A stretch of DNA of 64,000 nucleotides, from assembly GCF_030247185.1 (NCBI RefSeq), contig NC_080571.1:109513128-109577127 (forward strand), written 5' to 3'. Both the position numbers and the translations under genes were made by a program. This DNA comes from Malaya genurostris (lineage: Eukaryota; Arthropoda; Insecta; Diptera; Culicidae). The notes under the pieces were generated by a model. The model made no database searches. It saw nothing but the letters and a program-made list of their open reading frames with translations, and had not been told where the DNA came from. Shown piece by piece: positions 11,346 through 22,998 of the stretch (within the stretch, counting starts at the first letter, position 1; every line of letters starts with the position of its first letter).

Positions 11346-11495
11346 CAAGGGGACGGGTATAGCGTGATGGGTAAGTCGATGCCTTTCATGCAGCCCGCCT
11401 GGGTTCGATTCCCAACCCCGCACATAGGGTCAGAAAGTTTTTCTGGCCCGAAGAGGCGAATTACATTAATGTTAAAGCCTCTATAACCGAAAAAA
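11346..11495 (+). mobile_element. tRNA-derived SINE with 14-bp TSD
   Basis: The tRNA-like head has an A box (TAGCGTGATGGGTAAG) and a perfect B box (GGTTCGATTCC) about 40 nt apart, with a GGGG/CCCC acceptor-like pairing. The tail 'gaggcgaattacattaatg..aagcctctataaccg' ends in seven A. It is flanked by AGAACAGCATTGGA (11332-11345) and AGAACAGTATTGGA (11496-11509), one mismatch apart, a classical retrotransposition footprint. The tail and TSD show it is a SINE and not a functional tRNA. Confidence 0.85.
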
Positions 11496-11509
11496 AGAAC
11501 AGTATTGGA

Positions 11510-13865
11510 TAAAGCACCAACAGAAAATATGTTTCAAAATATAAATAGTTTTAAATACTACCAAGACTTAGAGAAATCGACTTTAGTTTAATTTACGAGA
11601 CCGTTTAGGAACACTAACTACATAATTCTCTATTAATTTCTGTAGTGGATGATAATTTTGCCTTAAAGTCTATGTAGGTATAGCGCAAATTTCACAGCTG
11701 GCGGTATCGATTATTGCGGACATTGTTTATTGTACGCACAGATAAGAAATAGCTGCATCACTTCGTCTTCGATTTGTTGTGTGTTAGTTTCGATTTCAAC
11801 TCATTAGTTCAATTTGAACCCTTATACACCGACGTACAGAAAATGAAATAAGAAAGAAAATTAAAATTTGTAATGTGCTATTACCAATATTTACTTCCAA
11901 GCCATTAAAACCCTCTTCACATATTTACCCAATTCAGTCTAAATAAGATTATTTTCAAGTATGATTATGAACTACAAAATTAAATTACATGCTGCTGTAT
12001 GGAAGTAGTTAAATGAAAGTAGTTTTTTGTATCACTTAAAGAATTTTCGTAATGGTGAGCTCAAATCGTCCGCTTCCCTTGTGGCTATTTTTTTCATCGT
12101 TTCGTCTACAATGATGTTATTGAACATATTCTTTTAAAGCCATGTGTAATGTGACACTTATTTCTATAAAAAAATGTTTGTCGATACCGACATATTCGAG
12201 CATCAACAAGACATATTTTTACAGTTTATTCAATACACGATTCATGCAAAGCTGAAAGGCAGGCTTTAAAGCTTTTACTGATTTAAGTTTAGGCAAGCTA
12301 TGATTGTTACTGATTTGTGGCGAGTTATAATCTTATGAATCATGTCATATGAGGATATGCATCACATATAAAATTCATTCATCCACAGAAAACTTATACA
12401 CACCTCGTATATGAATAGTGTGTTAAATTTTTGAATGAATATAATATATAATAATTTTGAACGAATACATTCAGATGTCACCGCGATCGACACTATTTTA
12501 GGTGTCGCATTCGAACCATGACATTATTTTGAATACTATCATGGTAAATTTTGGTCGTCAAAAGGTGAGATAACTAAATGCTCACAAGTTCCTATCTCAG
12601 GTCTTCCCGTGTTCCGATTATCAAGCCGTAATAAGTTTATAACAAAAAACTGTTTTTGAAGCAAGTGCTTACATAAGTTTGGTCTCGTTAGTAGTTAAAA
12701 TATCAAAATTTTCTAACAAGTGTCAAAAAGAATATAGTTTAGATACGATATGTTGACAGGGGTGTCTATGATAACATTTGGTAAATAGAATGGCATCCAC
12801 TGGGTGCTATCGTCTTCTAAGTTAGTAGCAGAATGAGAGGGTATGCTTGTATGTAGTAAATCTTTTAAATGCGAAAATTATTTTGAATTTTTCGAATAGA
12901 TCAACTATTTCGGATTATGTCGGTCAATTTGTTTTTATTGAATCGTCCTTACATTCTCTAACAATTAGCATTTTCATCTCATCCTCACATGATTCGAAAT
13001 ATAAAGCAAAATTAGTCTAATGAGTAAGAGTAACTAATTTGTACGAATAATATTTCTATTCTTATTTAAAGCGTTTCAAGTAGGAGCGTCTATATAAAAA
13101 ATATCGAGATGTGTGCAATATCATATTGTGTCCCAAAAGTGCAATTGGCTGGTTTCGAAGACTGAATATTTGGATACGATTGGTAAGAAATAGACTATTG
13201 GCTGCAAGATCGGAAAATGGTAATTATTTATACAAAACTGAAGAACATAAACGAAATACGCTTCGATTGCTTGCTATTTGCAAGGGATCAAAGTCTTTCT
13301 GTAATGTTTAAATCCTTTCGATGGAAATATTTCTTTGAGGCAGGGCTGGTTGATAGAACGAACACCTCTCGGAACACGATTTGCTCTGTATACGAAATGG
13401 GTCATCGGAATTCGATTGAGCTAACAACTCCCTGAGATTGGACTAAAGTTATTTTGCATGTATAATCATTCACACACATGGGAACATCCCATTTTTGCCA
13501 AACCGCGGCCAGACTTGGGATGTGGCTTGGAATAAGTTAAACACACACATACACACTTAATTGCTTCACAGGTTGCTATTGTCACAGGTTTTTGAATATG
13601 TTTGGTTCAGCCTGTATAAACTGCTAAGCACTAATGAGTCAAAGACGAAACGTAAAATCAAATCAAAATGGGTATGTGCACCTAGCATAAATTTAGGAAC
13701 AAAATAGAAAAAAAAAAGTTCCCTGAAATTACCACGTTTTTTTATTAGTTTTGTATTGTAGCTTTCAGGAAAAAAAGAAACATTGTTTGTTTTGTACGAG
13801 AAAGACAAAAAAAATTGACTCAGGAAAACCTGCAATTCTGCGCCGATAGGTAAAGGGAAGATTTA
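11510..13865. other. Unassigned AT-rich region
   Basis: No frame over about 90 codons, no inverted ends and no repeat shared with the rest of the window was found. The sequence is AT-rich and looks like host intergenic or intronic DNA. Confidence 0.5.
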
Positions 13866-13872
13866 CGTCATG

Positions 13873-14992
13873 CGCACGGAACGACCGAAATTAGCTCTGC
13901 GCCTAATTCGTATTACTGTTTTTGAATTAGTTGATTCTAACAACAAAATTTCCAAAATAACTATAAAATTAGTTAAAATGTAGAATTTACTGTGCTGAAA
14001 AAAACTCTTATTTTTAGAGAATGTGTTTAGTTGGCGAATATTCTGGACACAAACCAGCAATATTTCAATCCAACACGAAATTCTCATTGACAACTAATTT
14101 CGTTATTAAAATCAGAAACTTTGATTCTATTTATCTATCACCGTCATTACTGAAGGACAGCAGTGTCAAAGCAAAACAATCCATTAAAAAGCTAAAAGGG
14201 ACAGTCTTGTTGAAACTGCTCGCAAATTGTTTAGATGTTTTTCGCATGTGTTACGTAAACTGTTAGTGGAAAGTGTATTTATTCAGAATTTGTGCGCACT
14301 TGAAGCGATTGTGCGTAATAATGTTTTTACGCGGAACAGTGATGTGAATTTCGAATGTTTCACTCTAATTGTGATGAAGGTTTTTTGTATCTTCAAACCT
14401 TCCGAGCTGCGCCGTCCGGTGTACTATTTGTATTCGGTTTTTGTTTTCCGAGTGCTCAAAGTTTTCAGTGAGAATGAAGAAACAGTGATTTAGAAGAAAA
14501 AAAAAATTCAAAAAGATGTTTACGTTTCGTTTATGTCTTTTTCTCCAACACAACATCGTATTTATACCTGCCAATATAGAAAAGACAACCGCGTCTGAAT
14601 TTTTTTCGGCAGTAGTGTGCCATCTAGTGGCTAGTAGTCATTAAGGTGTTACCGTTTCGGTGACAGGGCGCCATATAGCTGCAGATTGCAGAAGCCAATT
14701 CAACCATTCATATTGGTTGAAAACAACATTATATTTCTTTAATTCAACTAAAAAATTAGTTGACTGGATATGAAGTGTGCCTTAGCTAAGAAATGACAGT
14801 ACGTTTAATTTGTGAATTCAACTAAAAAAAATAGTCATTTCAACAAATATTTTATTATTATTAAGGGAATGAGAATAAAAAATCTAAATCAGCAAAAGTA
14901 AGATTTTTTTAGTTGTCTCAAAAAATAACTAACTAAAATCAGCAAATCAACTAAATTTTTCGCGAAAATGCTGATTTCGGTCGTTCCGTGCG
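13873..14992. mobile_element. Terminal-inverted-repeat element (class II, superfamily uncertain)
   Basis: The left end CGCACGGAACGACCGAAAT (13873-) is matched inverted at the right end (…ATTTCGGTCGTTCCGTGCG to 14992), with one mismatch over about 23 bp. Subterminal parts are rich in AACTAA/TTAGTT strings (13920-13980; 14740-14960). No transposase is recognisable. No clean target duplication could be read, so the superfamily is left open. Confidence 0.6.
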
Positions 14993-15554
14993 AGAATAAT
15001 ATCTTTCCCTTCTACATCGTATGAATCTATAAATATATGCTATTTTACATTTTCAACTTTAGTCGGTGGCTGGCTGTCAACGAAACAGGTTGATGACAAA
15101 ATGAGTTACATCCACTCGCACGCTGGATACTCGCTTTTGTGCTGTGTGTGGATGCCATTTTCTTCCGTCGGCTGCACACCGTTTTTGCGGACCTAATTAG
15201 AAGAGCTTGTGTCTCGGTGATTTGCTGCTAGGGAATTCATTTCATTTTCAAATTACCGTTTGAATTGGAAGCGTTAAATTACGGTATTTCTGAGCATGAT
15301 CATCGAAATTCAATAACCGGTAGGTTTCAAAACATTTAACCGAAACAAGCATAGCAAAAGTATTTGTTATTCATAATAAGTATTTATAATAAATGGGATT
15401 GAATTGACTGATGTTCGAACGTGTCAATCAGAGCAGGTAAACCAGCTAGATGAGTGGATTATTATTGTCGATAATTTTTCAAATATCTACATATGGGTAT
15501 TTTGGAATTGAACTCAAATCGGCGACTTCCACTTTATCGAGGTTATTGCAATTT
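14993..15554. other. Unassigned sequence
   Basis: Mixed AT-rich sequence without recognised genes or repeats. Confidence 0.4.
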
Positions 15555-16826
15555 ATATAGGTATATAAAAATGGATGTAAGTTTGTTTGTTTGTAACGCC
15601 ATAACTTCGGAACTACTGAACGGATTGCCATCAAACTTGGCACAGGTACTACTCGCATTTCAGAGATGGTTTAGAAAGAATTTTTATAGGGGAGAAAGCG
15701 TAGCAAGTGTAATTAACAGCAGGCTTCTTGATATAACTTGTCCAGAATTCATATAACTTGACCAGAATCGCTACATTTTGAAGACCATAGAAACATTTTG
15801 CATACATTAGATATGATTTATCGTGGGTGGATGTAGCAAGTGACTTTTAAAGGGGGGGGGGGGTGTAATGTTTGAAACGGCACAATTCCGAAACTATTGA
15901 ACGGATTGCCACCAAACTTGGCACAGATACTTCTTGCTCTTCTGAGAAAGTCACAAGGGTATTTTAATGGGGGAGGGAGCGTAGTAAGTGTCCGTAACAG
16001 GGAGGGAGTCATAACAAAATTGTCTCATTTGACGAGAATCGATACTTTTTTAGACCATACAAACAGTTTGCATATATTAGATATGATTATATGGGTGGTG
16101 GATGTAGCAAGTGCCTTTAAAAAGGGGGGTGTAATGTTTTTAACGGCATAACTCCAAAACTACTGAACGTATTGCAATCAAACATGGCATAGGTACTTCT
16201 TGCTCTTCAGAGATGATCATTAGGACATTCTCAGGGGAGAGAGTGTGTAGCAAGTGTTCTTAATTTGAGGAGGCCATGTCAAAATTTATCTTATTTAAAG
16301 AGAATACTTTTTAAAACCATACATACATTTCGAAAAACTCAAATATGGTTTTAAGGATATTTGTGGGGGTGGATATAATGAGTGCCTCTAAAAAAAAAGT
16401 TTAATGTGAAGTTTATTGAATTTTCCATTAAACGATACTTCTTGCTGAGTACAAATATTATTTGCGCTTCAGATGATTCTAAGAGCATTTTTAAGAAGAG
16501 AGTGGGGGCGGGTGGATAAAGTAAGGGTCTCATCCAAGTGAGGAGCAACGTTCAAATTGTTAATATAATCGAACGTAACTTATTCTACGAGAAACGATGC
16601 ATCTTGACAAATACAGATACTACTTTTATGTCAATGTAGATTAAAAGGTTATTTTAAGGGAGAGGGAGTGCAGCAAGTGCCCCAAACATGGGAAGTGTAA
16701 GGTAAAATTGATTGAATAGCAACATAAAACTGCTCTGAGTATTACACTAAGTAGGACAACTTCAGGAATTTTGTTAAGCCTTTTCTTCCCGAAACATTTC
16801 CGAGCAACGCCGGGTCATTCAGCTAG
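15555..16826 (+). mobile_element. Helitron-like element with ~270-bp internal tandem repeats
   Basis: The element starts around 'tatataggtatataaaaatgg' and ends 'gagcaacgccgggtcattcag' + CTAG before T, which fits the CTRR end of Helitrons inserted at A/T. The interior repeats a unit of about 265-281 bp. Units begin near 15594, 15876, 16141 and a decayed one near 16400, each with 'cggcataactcc.aaactactgaacg', 'caaacttggcacagatac', 'gggagggagcgtagcaagtgt' and poly-G runs. No Rep/helicase is present, so it would be non-autonomous. The 5' limit is approximate. Confidence 0.55.
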
Positions 16827-16849
16827 TTTCAAATAATATTAAATCGTTC

Positions 16850-17200
16850 ATTTCTTCTAGTGCTTTAGATGGAACTAAACGGGACCACCCGCGATCCCAA
16901 TACAACCAAGAAATTAGTTGTTGTTTTATTTCGATTGGTTGAAATTTAGTACAACTAATTGATTTTTGTTTTAACCAATCTGTCAGTTTCGTTTTTTGAT
17001 TAGCAGAAACCATGGTTGAAACAACTAATTTTGTTGGTTAAAAAAATGTTGTCAGTTAGTAACAATTTCAACAACTATATTAGTTGAAACGATTGGCGCT
17101 GTTATTGAAACAAAATTCTGTTAGTTGAAAAACAAATCGGATTTAGCAGTTTCAGACATTGAAATTAGTTGAATCAATTCGAGCAATGTTATTGATTTGC
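16850..17200. repeat. AACTAATT/TTGGTT-rich degenerate repeat
   Basis: Many short inverted and direct copies of 'acaactaatt', 'ttagttgaaac' and 'ttggttaaa' occur here, similar to the subterminal parts of the element at 13.9-15.0 kb. It may be a decayed relative of that element. Confidence 0.45.
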
Positions 17201-17429
17201 GAGATAAATCAAAATATACTTATTGATATACGTCATAATCTCTTTGAAACAAGTTCGGTATGTTGAGATACATGTCATCAATATCGTATGTTTGATATGA
17301 ATAGTGTTTTTTATTGAAATGTAATATGATTAGTTATGAATGTATTCTTAACTGCTATTTACTATAGGTTATTGTGCGCTTATGTCTAATTTTGCGAGTA
17401 GATATTCTACGCATTGGAGTCGTCGATAC

Positions 17430-18493
17430 ACGCAGAGAAATTGAGCTTGTTTAAAATAACAAAACAGTCAGTAGATTATAAAATATGATTTCTGTTGATT
17501 TCAAGCTAGAATATGATTTTTTTGAAGGGAGAACCCTTTACATCAACAATTGTATCTATTTGATTTGAAGACAAATTCTCATTCTGGTTAACGAAAAACT
17601 TGTTTGGTTTGGCAGATTTTATCGGTGAAATAAATCAGCCATTTATTACATGTCAATAAAAGTAAACGTATTTCGCAATCGTGTTTTACATTTATATCAA
17701 GAAAAAAATTGATTCATTTTATCTATGATCTTATTTTTGTAATGACAACTGAGTTTTTTTTTGAATTAACCGTATCAGTTTTGTTTCTTAAAAACCGGAG
17801 AATTTTCCTCCCGTGGATAATCGAAAAAGTTTGCACGTATTTTAGAAGGAAAATTTAGGTGTTACGGTTTTTACAGAAAATATTTGATGCAGGAATTATA
17901 TCTGGACCAGATTAATGGAGCACCGAATCATTGATTGTGGCATGTGAAAAATTTGATCGTCCCACGACAAAAGGGCCCAGCTGCTATTTGAAGCAATTAA
18001 CAATTTGAAAATCGATAAAAATCGAAATAAAATTAGTTTAAAAAGTGACCTTGAAAATTAGTTTGAAAGCAATATATTTTTAAGAATAATGACAAACAAG
18101 ATGCATGATTTTAACAAACAAGAACGTATGTTGAAATAATTATTATTTTAGGTTTGAATCTTATCATTCATTTCAACTGCCAAGTTTATAAATTCAAAGA
18201 ATTAATAATATTACCTTTATCTAAAGCTAGTTTATTTTAAACTTATTTTTAAAGTTGAATTTACCATGAAATTGTTTATCAAGAAATTGACAGCCACGCA
18301 ATATTTGTTATTTTGAACAAAATATTTTTTGAAACAAACTAACGCACTGAGCAAAATCAAATATCTTATTTTGTGGCTTCAAGCAACGATCTTTGCAATT
18401 TCAAATCAGATTTTCTTTTGTCACTATTTTAACAACTTAAATCGTTGCGTGAAACCCTAAATTTAGTTACTTTTACAATATTTTTCTCTGCGT
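17430..18493. mobile_element. Possible MITE with short inverted ends (ACGCAGAGAAA)
   Basis: ACGCAGAGAAA at 17430-17440 is matched inverted by TTTCTCTGCGT at 18483-18493. The interior is AT-rich with strings such as 'aacaaatttattttg' and no coding frame. Eleven bases of inverted identity over 1 kb is suggestive only; a target duplication was not clear. Confidence 0.4.
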
Positions 18494-18843
18494 AATCGTG
18501 ACCGGAAGTGATGCCATAAAAACAGTTGAATAAACGTCCAAACAGACCTAGCTTCCGGCGGATACGACGGATCAGTCAACAAACACATTTTAAACATGAT
18601 ATTGATTACTTTAACCATAGAACTCATATTAAACATCATTCCGGTATCTATGTACGCATAATAACTTTTTATCTGTTGAAACAACAACCATCCTTGGCTG
18701 TAAAGTAATATTAAATTCAGCCAGTTGTTCGCGATGTTTTTCAAGACATCGGTACAGATCGTTATCACTCTGGAAATGTACAGAAAACATTAAAAACTGT
18801 TCTAATATAGTAATCCTAAAAATATATATGCGTAAATCTTTAA

Positions 18844-18964
<121 letters not shown>

Positions 18965-19067
18965 GACCATACATACGTAGATGTATATAAAGATATAAAA
19001 ACAAGTTAAGAAGAATTACCTCTGCAAGTAAAAAAAACTTTTTTCAACTAGTTGAATGCAAGGTTTA

Positions 19068-19408
19068 AGGACTATTCACACATTTCAGTTCCGTGACGGT
19101 TCAGTGAAAGTGCCTTCAGTGCGCCGTCAGTGTTCTTTTTTATCGGTACCCTTCCGTTCCGTTTCCGTGCTGTTTCTGTTCCGGCACAGCCAATGCAATG
19201 ACATACCGACTTCAGTGAAAATGAAAAATATCGGTGACGACGAATTTAAGTTTGCCGGACGGACGCGACACTGACGGCGAGCTGCACTGAAACGGCACTG
19301 TGCCGGATAGGTGTTAATGCGCGCATAGAAAACGAATGAAATAATATCAGTATCCGTGCACGGTGTCGTACCGGCACTGAACCGGACCGGATATGTGTGA
19401 ATAGTCCT
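19068..19408. mobile_element. PIF/Harbinger-type MITE, 341 bp, TTA target duplication
   Basis: The ends AGGACTATTCACACAT and, inverted at the right, ATGTGTGAATAGTCCT are perfect over 16 bp. They are bordered by TTA at 19065-19067 and 19409-19411, the 3-bp duplication typical of PIF/Harbinger. Inner parts also pair loosely (GGTTCAGTG near both ends). No transposase frame is present. Confidence 0.75.
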
Positions 19409-19576
19409 TTAAGCTTTTGTTTTACAAGTCCTGGGTGAAGTAAGCATATCATCAAATGCGCGGAAAAAACTTCGTTTATTTTTCCATGTGTCCAAGCATG
19501 AATAATGCAACATCTTTGTATGACGAGGACTTTTCAAATGTTTTTTCGCCAATGTTAAAATCTTTCCGATAAACAG

Positions 19577-20378
19577 TTGGATAAACGTATACTGAAGGCG
19601 TTCGAGCAAAAGAAGGAGGTTTCAGTTCGGGATGTGGCCAAAAACGTGGGCACTTTGAAGTCAAATGTTCTTCGTGCTAAAGAACGTTTGAATCTTCGAA
19701 GCAGAAACAACCAAAACGTAGTCCGAAACAAGATGCATCGATCAGGCCGAGGGTTCGAAAGCTGTACAATACGATTCTTGCTGGAAATTTGAACTGCATA
19801 ATCATGGACGACGAAACCTACGTGAAACTCGATCACAAATCCTTGCCGGGACCACAATATTATACGGTGCGAGAAAGGCAAGTGTTGAACCAGTCAGAGA
19901 CATCGATTGAAGTCGAAAAATTGGTAAGAAAGCTATGGTCTGGCAATCAATTTTTAGCTGCGGTAATATTTCGAAACCCTTCATCACCACTGCTTCAATG
20001 AACAGCGAAATATACATAAAGGAATGTTTACAAAAACGACTTCTGAACATGATTCGAAGTCACAAGGATCCTGTTGTCTTCTGGCCAGATCTTGCTTCTT
20101 GCCACTACTCGAAATCAACGGCAGAATGCTATACTACCAGAAATGTCACTTTCGTCCCAAAAGACATGAATCCACCAAATTGCCCACAACTTCGACCAAT
20201 TGAGGAATTTTTGGCATTAACGAAGGCACATCTTAGGAAACATGTCTCGGCAGCCGAAACCATTCAACAGTTCGAAAAAGATTGGAAAAAAGTGTCAAAA
20301 CTTGTCGCCAAGAAGTCTGTACGAAATTCAATGAGGAACGTTCGCAAGAAGGTGCGCCAGCTAGTCTACAATGGCTAA
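19577..20378 (+). pseudogene. Tc1/mariner-superfamily transposase relic, DD37E type
   Basis: The transposase coding region is spread over three frames. An N-terminal piece with a helix-turn-helix-like segment spans 19577-19792, a piece carrying the first catalytic Asp (MDDETYVKLD) spans 19801-19934, and the C-terminal catalytic piece spans 19935-20378. In the last piece the second Asp (residue 52, WPDLASCHYS) is followed by exactly 37 residues before a Glu (residue 90, RPIEEF). This gives the DD37E signature of the ITmDD37E family known from mosquitoes. Two frameshifts plus loss of part of the DNA-binding domain make it non-functional. Similar relics lie at 56-57 kb and 62.8-63.2 kb. Terminal repeats were not clearly delimited; 'tccatactctctgggacag' near 20505 is a candidate right end. 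Confidence 0.8.
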
Positions 20379-20509
20379 GTAGCAAATGTTGAGAATAATC
20401 TTCTGTTGTTGTAGTCTAATATTATCAGTATATCGAATAAAATTTGAATATCTAACACTTGTGAATTATTTACAGCGAAATAAAAGTGTGTCCATACTCT
20501 CTGGGACAG

Positions 20510-21135
20510 TCTTTACGTAGTCGATTTTTAAATTCCCTTCCAATCTGCGACATATGACACTTCATCCAATTATTGCAAAAATACCATATAGACCTAACTA
20601 AATAATGAACAATGAATGAATGAAAAATGAAAGAACAACAAAACAATACTAGTACCAGTAGTTTGATCAATGATCGATCCACACCATTATTGGGAAGCTT
20701 GTGAATAAATGCTTTGATTTTCATTTTTTGAACCAAAGCAACTGTTTGTTATAAATCATGAAAGATCGACATTTATCTTTTAACATTGAACTAATCGTTT
20801 AAAGAATAAAATTTGGCACATACCTTGAAGATGACGAGATGATAATTCTTTCAATGGGTTTAACGAAAACGATTAGCTATAGACGAAAGCATACACATTT
20901 GATTGAGGACATTTCGTTGTAAGCAATCTATTGCATTACAATATCTTTGTACAGGAGTGCAAATGTGTATAAAGTGTTCGATTTTTGTAACAATAAATCA
21001 GTAAACATTTTTTAAATTTCCACCAAATCTTTCTCATCATAAACAAGGTTAAACTTATCACTACACCGCTGGTCGCTAAAGACTTGTTATGGAATTATAA
21101 ATTTCTTCGAACAAAACACAATTTTTTCAAACGCT
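20510..21135. other. Unassigned AT-rich sequence
   Basis: No recognised gene or repeat. Confidence 0.4.
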
Positions 21136-21235
21136 GTAACCATCGATGTCGTTTCCGGATAAACTGTCGCGATTGGTCAAAACAACGATGGATAGAGTGA
21201 TGTGCTACGTCCGAGTCTTTTCGAATTTAGTTTTA
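21136..21235 (+). pseudogene. RTE-like LINE reverse-transcriptase scrap
   Basis: In one frame this reads DKLSRLVKTTMDRVMCYVRV, closely matching the RT relic at 57.67-57.87 kb (YKLNRLVKATMNRVMCYVRV). It is a fragment of about 30 residues from the RT palm/finger region with unrelated DNA on both sides. Confidence 0.6.
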
Positions 21236-21825
21236 TTATTCTGTTTCATAATTTAGTTCCAGAATTCCGAGCCTGCATGCTGGAACTGTATTTCTGAGCT
21301 AAATTCAGTTTCGAAATTCAAACTAAGAATTCAATTCTAGAACTAAAACGCAATCGAATTTTGAGCCTGATTGGTTCTTGAGGATTGCGTCAGATCGAGT
21401 TTCTAAATTCTATAAATCGGTTCTTTTTAGATATGTTCTATTAATATGTTCCCAACGAACTATACGATGCTTTTCTACTATGTTAATCTATCATACTGAT
21501 TGGTTCAGGTCCAGAGCTCAGTTCCAGTGTCAAGAATTCAGTTCCGTATTTAATAAATTGCGCGACATTCGCAGAGCCAATTTTCCTTCAAAGAAGATCG
21601 TCAGTTTAGTGCAAATCTAGAATAATTTGATTAGCTTTGTTCAAAATTCACATCAAACGAGTGCGAATAAAGCAAGCATTTGACTGCTTAGCGTTCGGGA
21701 AAAAATCTCCGAACAGTGTTTAATATCGTAGAGATTTCTACAATGGGGCCCGAAATGCCAGAATTTAATCCTATACAGCATTTTGATAGTTCCTTTCACT
21801 AAAATATGCGAATCCGAATTGAAAA

Positions 21826-22150
21826 ACCTATTTTAATCCACCTAGTGGTGTAATGATGCCTTTCTCATATTACTCATTACATCATAAATATAACCGTCAA
21901 ATTAGCAAAAACAACTGTTCATTGAATAGAAATAGGAAAATTTGTTCGGACCTAATCTCGCAAACTCTATAAATCCTGTTTACCCTTTAGTTCCGGAACC
22001 GAAAGTAGTATCCACAAAAATGAGGAGTTCCGTATGAAACTGTAAAGTTTGTGAAAATCGATTTGGCCATCTCCAAGAAATGTCAGTGAGATCCTTTTTG
22101 CAGTTTTTAATCACTATTTCCAAATCTTCCGAAACCGGATTCAGATGAAC
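21826..22150 (+). repeat. CCGGAACCGG-family copy, head end
   Basis: It starts with 'ttttaatccacctagtggtg' and 'taatgatgcctttctcat', the head of the family as also seen at 59.68 kb. It continues through 'ttccggaaccgaaagtag' and 'gatttggccatctcc' to 'ccgaaaccggattcagatg'. Confidence 0.65.
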
Positions 22151-22359
22151 GGAATAGCCGAAGTTGGTTCGTTTGCTACCAACAAATATGACCTACAAAT
22201 TGGAACAGTTTTGAACGTAGTTAAACCAATACTTACTACCTCATGCTCTATTTCGATTAAACCAATTAAACGAAATCTAACAAACGAAACGAACCTGCGT
22301 TTCTGTTACTTCTGCATATGTAAGTCAAGCAAAACATCATGAATCAGCAGCCGTAGCAG

Positions 22360-22547
<188 letters not shown>

Positions 22548-22998
22548 TTTGACATCACTACACAACGTGTACGAAATAGAATAAAGCACGCCTTGTTCGT
22601 TTTGTGTTTTCTTCTTCTTTCGGTGTTGTACATATTGTCACTCTATATGGCGATTTGAAAACTTTCTTCATTGTATTGAATGGCGAACATGGTAACTTGT
22701 GCGTCTTTAGTGCTGAGTCAAATTGTGATAAATTTCGTGTGAAATAGGTGGCTTTTTGCGAAAATTTTTTCGACTAAGCAAGTGACTAATTGTGCTTTAA
22801 ATAGATAAGTAGAAAGTGTTTTGTAAATACTTCTATTTTGTGCTGTAAATTGTGTCAGTAATCGCCGTGCGGCGATCGCTCAAACAAAGCGGCGTCGTAC
22901 CGTGGTATATTGAATGCATTGTCTATTGTTTTTGCATGGTTCACTTTGCTTTAATTTCTCCCCCAGCTGTGTGTCGGGCCGGTTTGGTTTGTGCATGA

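Noticed and set aside
11349..11425. Possible tRNA gene (A and B boxes present)
   Set aside because: The SINE tail, A run and 14-bp duplication show a retroposed copy.
17430..18493. A target duplication TA for the ACGCAGAGAAA element
   Set aside because: The bases next to the two ends do not agree in a simple way; left as an unclassified possible MITE.
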